Below are positions 8,003-12,527 of a DNA stretch of 12,527 nt, piece by piece; within the stretch, counting starts at the first letter, position 1; each line of letters begins with the position of its first letter. Source of the stretch: Frankiales bacterium (lineage in GTDB: Bacteria > Actinomycetota > Actinomycetes > Mycobacteriales > SCTD01); contig JAOPWW010000150.1 in NCBI GenBank assembly GCA_025965495.1, positions 1 to 12,527 on the forward strand, given 5' to 3'. The notes under the pieces are model-generated. The model was not told where the DNA came from and ran no database searches. It saw nothing but the letters and a program-made list of their open reading frames with translations. The position numbers were made by a program, and so were the translations under genes.

Positions 8003-8595
8003 AGGGTCACGCCGAGGTACTGCCGCACCAGGCCGTCGAGCTGGGCCTGCGACGACAGGGCCCCGCGCTGCACCTTGGCGATCGCGCCGTCGGCGGTGAC
8101 GAACAGGGTGACCGGCGGTCCCTTGGCGTACCTGCGCAGCAGCACCCCCTGGTCGTCCGCCACGCTGGCGTAGGTCATGTCGAAGCCCAGCGTGGGGTCC
8201 TGGGCGAACTGCAGGGCGTGCTCCGGGCTGTCCTCGGTGAGGACGCCGACGACGTCGACCGCCCGGGTCCGCGTGTGCAGGCTCTGCAGCAGCGGCACCT
8301 CCTTGACGCACGGCCCGCACCAGGTCGCCCAGAGGTTGACGACCATCGGGCGGCCCGAGCCTGTGGCCCTGGCCTGCACGGTCCCGGGCGCGCCCACGCA
8401 GGGCATCGCCAGCGCCGGCAGCCGGGGCGAGAGCCCCGACGGGCACGGCGCGAGGGCGGCGGCGGTGCGCAGCGCGGCCAGGTCCGGCGCGGCCTGCGGC
8501 GCGGCCGTCGAGCCGCCGTCGCCCCGGTGGGACCCGTAGACGAACGCCGCGACCAGCAGCGCCAGCACGACGCCCAGGCCGGCGGACCGCCTCAC
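7999..8595 (-). CDS. TlpA-like membrane-anchored thioredoxin-fold protein
   Basis: 198 residues. An N-terminal hydrophobic segment (about 5-20) anchors or exports the protein. The thioredoxin domain begins near residue 70 with the active site WCGPC (C93, C96) and a PPVT segment that supplies the cis-proline. Such proteins reduce or isomerise disulfides outside the cytoplasm, often for cytochrome c maturation or protein folding. A second pair, C51 and C66, sits between anchor and domain and could form an extra disulfide. The GTG start overlaps the nth stop and the gene's own stop overlaps the NUDIX start, both as GTGA. It corresponds to mycobacterial Rv3673c. The client protein is unknown; MarP, with its disulfide, is a candidate. 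Confidence 0.9.
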   Translation of the reverse strand: MRRSAGLGVVLALLVAAFVYGSHRGDGGSTAAPQAAPDLAALRTAAALAPCPSGLSPRLPALAMPCVGAPGTVQARATGSGRPMVVNLWATWCGPCVKEVPLLQSLHTRTRAVDVVGVLTEDSPEHALQFAQDPTLGFDMTYASVADDQGVLLRRYAKGPPVTLFVTADGAIAKVQRGALSSQAQLDGLVRQYLGVTL

Positions 8596-9314
8596 GGCGT
8601 CGTCGCGACGTCGGCCGGCGTCTTGAGGAGCTTCCCAGCGACCTCGGGGTCGGTCGGGCCGAGGCCGTAGGAGGGGCACAGCGGGGCGATCGCGCAGGCC
8701 CCGCACGCAGGCTTGCGGGCGTGGCAGACCCGCCGGCCGTGGAAGATCAGCCGGTGGCTGGCGAGCGTCCAGTCCTTCTTCGGCAGCAGCGCCCCGACCT
8801 CGTGCTCGACCTTCACCGGGTCCTCCTGCGAGGTCCAGCCGAACCGCCGGGCCAGCCGCCCGAAGTGCGTGTCGACCGTGATCCCGGGGACCCCGAAGGC
8901 GTCGCCCAGCACGACGTTCGCGGTCTTGCGCCCGATGCCGGGCAGCTGCACGAGGTCCTCGAGCCGGCCCGGCACCTGGCCGCCGTGCCGCTCGACCAGC
9001 GCGGCCCCCAGGGCCTGCAGCGAGGCGGCCTTGTTGCGGAAGAAGCCGGTGGTCCGGACCATCTCCTCGAGCTCGAGCCGGTCGGCCTGCGCGTAGTCGG
9101 CCGCCGTCCGGTAGCGGGCGAACAGCGCCGGCGTGACCTCGTTCACCCGCTTGTCCGTGCACTGCGCCGACAGGATCGTCGCGACGGCCAGCTCGAGCGG
9201 CGTCGTGAAGTCGAGCTCGCAGTGGGCGTCCGGGTGCAGGACCCCGAGCTCCCGGACGGTCCGCCGCGCCCGGCGCGTGAGCGCCAGCGGGGTCTCGTCG
9301 GCGGTCCTCGTCAC
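8592..9314 (-). CDS. nth: Endonuclease III (base-excision DNA glycosylase/AP lyase)
   Basis: 240 residues. It removes oxidised pyrimidines and cuts at abasic sites. The helix-hairpin-helix LPGIGRKTA carries the catalytic lysine K130, and VDTHFGR carries D148; these equal E. coli K120 and D138 with a constant shift of ten. The [4Fe-4S] cysteines C197, C204, C207 and C213 show the canonical C-x6-C-x2-C-x5-C spacing. The frame is open further upstream, but those residues are low-complexity and unlike the family, so the GTG at 9312-9314 is chosen. A TACGGT -10-like box (9321-9326) seven bases before it suggests a leaderless transcript. It is the first gene of the leftward operon, corresponding to Rv3674c. 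Confidence 0.96.
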   Translation of the reverse strand: MTRTADETPLALTRRARRTVRELGVLHPDAHCELDFTTPLELAVATILSAQCTDKRVNEVTPALFARYRTAADYAQADRLELEEMVRTTGFFRNKAASLQALGAALVERHGGQVPGRLEDLVQLPGIGRKTANVVLGDAFGVPGITVDTHFGRLARRFGWTSQEDPVKVEHEVGALLPKKDWTLASHRLIFHGRRVCHARKPACGACAIAPLCPSYGLGPTDPEVAGKLLKTPADVATTP

Positions 9315-9444
9315 CCGCTCACCGTACGTGCGGGCCGCGTCCCCCGCCTGCTCCCGCCGGGCCCTCAAGGACGTGACGGAACGTGACGACGACTGTCCTG
9401 TCCCCCTCCCGCGGACACGACGACTCGTCCTGAGAGGACCGCAG
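9315..9444. promoter_or_regulatory. Divergent regulatory region nth / rsiG-like gene
   Basis: 130 bases between divergent starts. On the minus strand TACGGT (9321-9326) sits so close to the nth GTG that transcription would begin at or next to the start codon; its -35 is poor. Towards the rsiG-like gene lies a tandem direct repeat ACGTGACG (9371-9378 and 9381-9388), offset by exactly ten bases. It is framed by the inverted repeat AGGAC/GTCCT (9368-9372, 9395-9399). A shorter inverted repeat GACGA-C-TCGTC ends about 15 bases before the start codon. The ribosome site AGAGGA (9433-9438) lies six bases from the ATG. Confidence 0.45.
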
Positions 9445-10062
9445 ATGGACCCGCGCAGCGCACCGGCAGCTCCCCTGGGCCTGGGGAACCGCCGTCCGGG
9501 CGCGCTCCAGGCCGCGCCGAGCCCCCGCAGCGGCAGCCGTCCCGCCCGGGCCCCCAAGCCGCCCCGTCCGGTCCCGGTCCGCGACGACGCCTACGGCCAC
9601 CTCGGCCTGGACGCCCTGCGCGAGTACCGCACCGCTCTGCAGGCCGAGGAGAGCAAGGTCTCCTACTGGCGCCGGATCATCCAGGCCCGCCTCGACGTCG
9701 TCCAGGCCGGCAGCGGCACCTCCCCCGCCGACGACGCCCACCTGCGGCCCGTGCTCGCCGACGCCCGCGTCTCCTCCGGCCGCACCGCCCTCGTGGAGGT
9801 CCTGCAGGTCGACGACATCCCCCCGCTGCCCTCGCTCGCCGAGCTCTGGGACCGCCGGGTCCTGCCCTCGGACGCCGAGGGGACCGCCCGGCTCGAGGCC
9901 GACCTCGCCGACGCCGAGCAGCAGCTGTCGGCCTACCGGGCCGCGCTGCACCGCCGGCTCGCGGACGCCACCGGGGAGCTCATCGCGCGCTACCGCGAGC
10001 AGCCCTCGCTGTGCCTGACGGCGCTGCCGCTGCGCCCGTCGCGCCTCGCCGTCGGCAGCTGA
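9445..10062 (+). CDS. rsiG: RsiG/AmfC-family protein, putative c-di-GMP-dependent anti-sigma factor
   Basis: 205 residues, cytoplasmic. In Streptomyces, RsiG (formerly AmfC) holds the sigma factor WhiG inactive when it has bound c-di-GMP through the signature E(X)3S(X)2R(X)3Q(X)3D on two antiparallel helices. Here the first helix (about 56-88) carries the signature perfectly: E69, S73, R76, Q80, D84. A second helix (about 144-185) has E158, S162 and R165, but H169 and A173 at the last two positions. The first ~45 residues are Pro/Arg-rich and probably disordered. The ATG has AGAGGA six bases upstream. It stands alone between nth and the crp pair; no sigma factor lies in the window. Family membership is from motif recognition; partner and ligand binding are inferred. 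Confidence 0.85.
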   Translation: MDPRSAPAAPLGLGNRRPGALQAAPSPRSGSRPARAPKPPRPVPVRDDAYGHLGLDALREYRTALQAEESKVSYWRRIIQARLDVVQAGSGTSPADDAHLRPVLADARVSSGRTALVEVLQVDDIPPLPSLAELWDRRVLPSDAEGTARLEADLADAEQQLSAYRAALHRRLADATGELIARYREQPSLCLTALPLRPSRLAVGS

Positions 10063-10063
10063 C

Positions 10064-10080
10064 CGGCGCCGTCCGCGCCG
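10064..10080. terminator. Short hairpin just after the rsiG-like gene
   Basis: A 6-bp stem CGGCGC (10064-10069) and GCGCCG (10075-10080) with loop CGTCC begins directly after the stop codon. There is no T-tract. It may attenuate read-through into the next gene, whose ribosome site starts 14 bases later. Confidence 0.35.
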
Positions 10081-10107
10081 TGCTGCGTCGTCTGGGAGGA
10101 TGAGCGC

Positions 10108-10347
10108 GTGTCGCTCCTCCTCGTCGCGCTGCTGCTGCCGCTGCTGCTGCTCGCCCTGATGCTCACGATGGAGCACGTCGAGCGGCCGCTGCGCCGCGCG
10201 TCCGTGAGCGAGCAGCTCGAGACGTTCCTGGACACCGCGCGCCCCGAGGAGGTCGAGGCGTTCATCAGCGAGGGCTTCGCCCAGCCGCTGGACGACTACT
10301 GGAAGCGCCGGCGCCTCGCGCGTCTCCTGCCGGGTCGGACCCGGTGA
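10108..10347 (+). CDS. Small single-pass membrane protein upstream of crp
   Basis: 79 residues. A very Leu-rich transmembrane segment (about 2-20) is followed by a charged ~58-residue tail. The tail contains EHVERPLRR, then SVSEQLETFLDTARPEEVEAFISEGF, probably two short helices, and a basic end. The function is unknown. The GTG start is supported by GGGAGGA (10094-10100), seven bases upstream; an ATG overlapping that site is in another frame. The position directly before crp matches Rv3675, annotated as a membrane protein in mycobacteria. The stop is 88 bases before the crp start, so the two may be co-transcribed. Confidence 0.75.
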   Translation: MSLLLVALLLPLLLLALMLTMEHVERPLRRASVSEQLETFLDTARPEEVEAFISEGFAQPLDDYWKRRRLARLLPGRTR

Positions 10348-10366
10348 CGTGGGACACTCCCGTCAC
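10343..10366. promoter_or_regulatory. Possible Crp binding site / palindrome upstream of crp
   Basis: GGTGACGTGGGACACT (10343-10358) keeps the GTG-N8-CAC core of a Crp/GlxR site and matches 7 of 10 positions of TGTGA-N6-TCACA. It overlaps a larger inverted repeat GTGACG (10344-10349) and CGTCAC (10361-10366) with an 11-base centre. It lies about 78 bases before the crp start and covers the stop of the small membrane protein gene. Autoregulation is inferred. Confidence 0.4.
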
Positions 10367-10435
10367 GCCGGAGCGTTCGGCGCGACGACACGCCCCCTCT
10401 CCGTGAGCGGGGCGACGACGAACGGGGTGGAGCGC

Positions 10436-11110
10436 GTGGACGAGGTCCTGGCCAAGGCAGGCCTGTTCCAGGGGGTGGCGCCCGAGGCGGCGGACGCCCT
10501 GGCGTCGTCCCTGGAGTACTCGGACTACACCCGGGGCGAGCACGTCTTCACCGAGGGCGAGCAGGGCGACACCCTGTTCATCGTGCTCACCGGGAAGGTC
10601 AAGATCGGCCGCCGCGCCGCCGACGGGCGCGAGAACATGCTGTCGGTCATGGGGCCGTCCGACATGTTCGGCGAGCTGTCCCTGTTCGACCCCGGACCCC
10701 GGACCGCGACCGCGACCGTCGTCACCGAGGCCCGCCTCGCCCACCTCGCGCACACCTCGCTGCGGCCCTGGATCAGCGACCGGCCCGAGATCGCCGAGCA
10801 GCTCCTGCGCGTGCTGGCCCGCCGCCTGCGCCGCACCAACGACGCCCTCGCCGACCTGATCTTCACCGACGTGCCCGGCCGGGTCGCCAAGGCGCTGCTC
10901 GGACTGTCCGAGCGGTTCGGCACCGAGGAGCCCGAGGGCGTCCGGGTCCGCCACGACCTCACGCAGGAGGAGCTGGCGCAGCTCGTCGGCGCCTCCCGGG
11001 AGACCGTCAACAAGGCGCTCGCCGACTTCGCCTCGCGCGGCTGGCTGCGGGTCGACTCCCGCGCCGTCACGATCCTCGACGCCGACCGCCTGGCCCGCCG
11101 GGCGCGGTAG
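10436..11110 (+). CDS. crp: Cyclic AMP receptor protein, Crp/Fnr family transcription factor
   Basis: 224 residues, the same length as M. tuberculosis Crp (Rv3676) and close to it in many stretches. The N-terminal cyclic-nucleotide domain has the phosphate-binding cassette FGELSLFDPGPRTATA with G79, E80, R89 and T90, the cAMP contacts of the mycobacterial protein. A dimerisation helix (about 115-140) includes LLRVLARRLRRTN. The C-terminal winged helix has LTQEELAQLVGASRETVNKAL as its DNA-reading helix-turn-helix. The GTG 10436-10438 was chosen because VDEVLAKAGLFQG is where relatives begin; GGTGGAG lies just upstream. An in-frame GTG 87 bases earlier is rejected. It regulates central metabolism and stress genes in relatives. 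A possible binding site for itself lies upstream. Confidence 0.96.
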   Translation: MDEVLAKAGLFQGVAPEAADALASSLEYSDYTRGEHVFTEGEQGDTLFIVLTGKVKIGRRAADGRENMLSVMGPSDMFGELSLFDPGPRTATATVVTEARLAHLAHTSLRPWISDRPEIAEQLLRVLARRLRRTNDALADLIFTDVPGRVAKALLGLSERFGTEEPEGVRVRHDLTQEELAQLVGASRETVNKALADFASRGWLRVDSRAVTILDADRLARRAR

Positions 11111-11119
11111 GTCCCTGCA

Positions 11120-11136
11120 CGACCCTCCCCGGGTCG
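11120..11136. terminator. Hairpin after crp
   Basis: A perfect 6-bp stem CGACCC (11120-11125) and GGGTCG (11131-11136) with loop TCCCC begins ten bases after the crp stop. There is no T-tract, and the stem is short for a terminator. The role is inferred from position. Confidence 0.4.
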
Positions 11137-11280
11137 GGTGGACGCGCGCATCGACGACGGCGGCCCGGTCGCACAGACCGACGCCGCCCACCCCGGTGGC
11201 CGCGACCGATGAGGACGGGCCGTCCGGCTCGTCCCCCCTGCAGGACTGCCCGAACGGGCACCACGGACGAAGGAGCCGGC
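11137..11280. promoter_or_regulatory. Non-coding gap before the RibD-like gene
   Basis: About 144 bases with no convincing gene. It contains a weak hairpin CGGTC-gcaca-GACCG near its middle. Closer to the gene is a near-perfect palindrome TGCCCG-AA-CGGGCA (11247-11260), ending 20 bases before the start codon and about ten before the ribosome site AAGGAG. The palindrome could be an operator or a leader hairpin. No clear -10/-35 pair was found. Confidence 0.35.
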
Positions 11281-11925
11281 GTGGACCAGCTGTTGCGCGT
11301 GCAGAACTTCACGGTCTCGGCCGACGGCTACGGCGCCGGCGAGGGGCAGAGCCTGGAGCGCCCCTTCGGCTCCGCCGACCCGCGCGAGCTCATGGCCTGG
11401 GCGATGGCCACCGAGAGCTTCCCCGGCCCCGGCGGCCCCGGCGGGAGCCGCGGCCTCGACGACCACCTCGTCCGTGACTACGACCGCAACATCGGCGCCG
11501 AGATCATGGGGCGGAACAAGTTCGGCCCGCAGCGGGGGCCCTGGCAGGACGAGCAGTGGCAGGGCTGGTGGGGCGACGAGCCGCCGTTCCACACCCCCGT
11601 CTTCGTCCTCACCCACCACGACCGGCCCTCGTTCACCCTCGGCGAGACGACGTTCCACTTCGTCTCGGGCGAGCCGGCCGACGTGCTGGCCACGGCGAAG
11701 GCGGCGGCGGCCGGTCGGGACGTCCGCCTCGGCGGCGGAGCGCAGACCGTGCGCGCGTTCCTCGACGCCGGCCTGGTCGACACCCTCCACGTCGCGGTCA
11801 GCCCGCTCGAGCTCGGCGGGGGGACCCGGCTGTGGGAGTCGCCCGAGGAGCTCGACGACCGCTACCACCACGACGTCGTCCCGAGCCCGAGCGGCGTCGT
11901 GCACCACCTGCTCTGGCGCCGCTGA
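11281..11925 (+). CDS. Dihydrofolate reductase / RibD C-terminal-like oxidoreductase
   Basis: 214 residues, soluble. It has the layout of the RibD_C/DHFR-like family of NADPH-dependent reductases: an N-terminal strand and loop VQNFTVSADGYGAGE (7-21), a segment AEIMGRNKFGP preceding the cofactor region, a strand PVFVLTHHDRPS, and a glycine-rich NADPH-binding segment VRLGGGAQTVRAFL, followed by the strand DTLHVAVSPLELGGG. The Gly/Pro-rich stretch near residues 50-58 is an insertion-like loop. These proteins are mostly stand-alone reductases of unknown substrate; a true folate or riboflavin role cannot be claimed. The GTG start has AAGGAG five to six bases upstream. It has no operon partner here: crp ends 170 bases upstream and the Gre factor is convergent. 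Confidence 0.88.
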   Translation: MDQLLRVQNFTVSADGYGAGEGQSLERPFGSADPRELMAWAMATESFPGPGGPGGSRGLDDHLVRDYDRNIGAEIMGRNKFGPQRGPWQDEQWQGWWGDEPPFHTPVFVLTHHDRPSFTLGETTFHFVSGEPADVLATAKAAAAGRDVRLGGGAQTVRAFLDAGLVDTLHVAVSPLELGGGTRLWESPEELDDRYHHDVVPSPSGVVHHLLWRR

Positions 11926-11970
11926 CGTCCTCCCGGGAGACCGGGCAGCTTGGTCGCCGGGACGGGACCG

Positions 11971-12450
11971 TCAGGCCGCGACCTCGGCCGTCGAGACGGC
12001 GACCAGCTCCACGCTCAGCGGCGGGCGTCCCTGGCGGGGGACGAACGTGACGGTCGTGCCGGCGGTCTGGCCGAGCAGGGCGCGACCGAGCGGGCTGTCC
12101 GCCGTCACGACCTCGATGCCGGCGTCGCGCTCCTCGATCGTGCCGAGCAGGAACGACTCGGTGGTGGTCTCGCCGGCGAAGCGCAGCTCGACGATGCGCC
12201 CGGCCGCGGCGGTCCCGGCCGGCACGTCCTCGCTGGGCTGCCCGGAGTCCTCGAGCAGGCGGTGCAGGTGCGCGACCCGTCCGTTCAGCCGCTCGAGCTC
12301 CATGAAGGCGTCGACCCGGCCGGCCTCGTCGGCGGCGTCCCCGGTGCCCTCCTGGCTGACGGTCTGGGACAGCAGGTGCGGGCGGACCTCGCCGAGCAGC
12401 TGCTCCAGCTCGTGCTCGAGGCGGGCGCGGGTGGCGCGGGTGACGGACAT
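11971..12450 (-). CDS. GreA/GreB-family transcription elongation factor
   Basis: 159 residues, the usual Gre length. The N-terminal ~70 residues form a coiled-coil hairpin whose tip TGDAADEAG aligns with the GreA tip GDLKEN. D38 and D41 stand where E. coli has D41 and E44, the acidic pair that drives RNA cleavage in stalled polymerase. The C-terminal domain (about 80-150) has the FKBP-like fold with the family-typical SPLGRALLG motif. The sequence is divergent enough that it may be a paralogue rather than the housekeeping GreA, so no symbol is given. The ATG start has GGAAGG seven to eight bases upstream. It is convergent with the RibD-like gene, with a 45-base gap. Confidence 0.85.
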   Translation of the reverse strand: MSVTRATRARLEHELEQLLGEVRPHLLSQTVSQEGTGDAADEAGRVDAFMELERLNGRVAHLHRLLEDSGQPSEDVPAGTAAAGRIVELRFAGETTTESFLLGTIEERDAGIEVVTADSPLGRALLGQTAGTTVTFVPRQGRPPLSVELVAVSTAEVAA

Positions 12451-12471
12451 GCGAGGGCCTTCCAGAGGGGC

Positions 12472-12490
12472 GCCGCCCTGCCTGGGCGGC
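12472..12490. promoter_or_regulatory. Hairpin in the leader region of the Gre factor gene
   Basis: A perfect 7-bp inverted repeat GCCGCCC (12472-12478) and GGGCGGC (12484-12490) with loop TGCCT, about 22 bases upstream of the ATG. It could be a leader stem, an operator, or the terminator of a gene outside the window. No confident promoter was found between it and the window end. Confidence 0.35.
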
Positions 12491-12527
12491 TGCGGTGCCC
12501 CTGACCCAACCGCCGGCGGCGGCAGAT

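Noticed and set aside
9315..9557. N-terminal extension of nth
   Set aside because: It would overlap the rsiG-like gene on the other strand and adds low-complexity sequence absent from endonuclease III.
10349..10435. Earlier GTG start for crp, adding 29 residues
   Set aside because: Relatives begin at the VDEVLAKAG segment. The later start has a ribosome site and gives the mycobacterial length of 224.

Overview
The window is about 12.5 kb of very GC-rich DNA. It is densely coded, has strong G/C bias at third codon positions, and 13 of the 16 genes with a visible start use GTG. The gene set (MarP-type protease, Mycobacterium-like Crp, actinobacterial Holin-X protein, RsiG/AmfC-type protein) points to the chromosome of a non-mycobacterial actinomycete. 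No integrase, transposase, tRNA, rRNA, CRISPR array or other sign of a mobile element was seen.

Layout. (1) 1-1341: the 3' part of acetyl-CoA synthetase (+), ending at a strong hairpin. (2) 1338-3150: a CPA1-type K+/H+ antiporter followed by a small Cys-containing orphan (-). (3) 3309-5084: a Holin-X membrane protein, an Asp-nucleophile alpha/beta hydrolase and a DUF309 protein (+). (4) 5081-5533: a 150-residue SRPBCC-like protein (-) with its own promoter and an operator-like inverted repeat. (5) 5623-9314: a five-gene leftward operon: nth (endonuclease III), a TlpA-like thioredoxin, a NUDIX CoA pyrophosphatase, a cupredoxin lipoprotein and marP. (6) 9445-10062: an RsiG/AmfC-family protein carrying the c-di-GMP-binding signature of the WhiG anti-sigma factor (+). 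(7) 10108-11110: a small single-pass membrane protein and the cAMP receptor protein crp (+). (8) 11281-11925: a dihydrofolate-reductase/RibD-like protein (+). (9) 11971-12450: a GreA/GreB-family factor (-).

The backbone acs / Holin-X / epoxide-hydrolase-like / marP / nudix / tlpA / nth / small membrane protein / crp matches, from memory, M. tuberculosis Rv3667-Rv3676. Against that backbone the antiporter and small orphan, DUF309, SRPBCC protein, cupredoxin, RsiG-like protein, RibD-like protein and Gre factor are extra or rearranged. The leftward operon joins DNA repair (nth), nucleotide clean-up (NUDIX) and envelope redox/proteolysis (TlpA, cupredoxin, disulfide-containing MarP). Its first three junctions are 4-base GTGA overlaps, so translation is probably coupled.

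The most interesting feature is the RsiG-like gene, between nth and the crp pair. It puts a probable c-di-GMP sensor about 1 kb from the cAMP sensor. Its first helix has a perfect E-x3-S-x2-R-x3-Q-x3-D signature; its second helix carries an altered copy.
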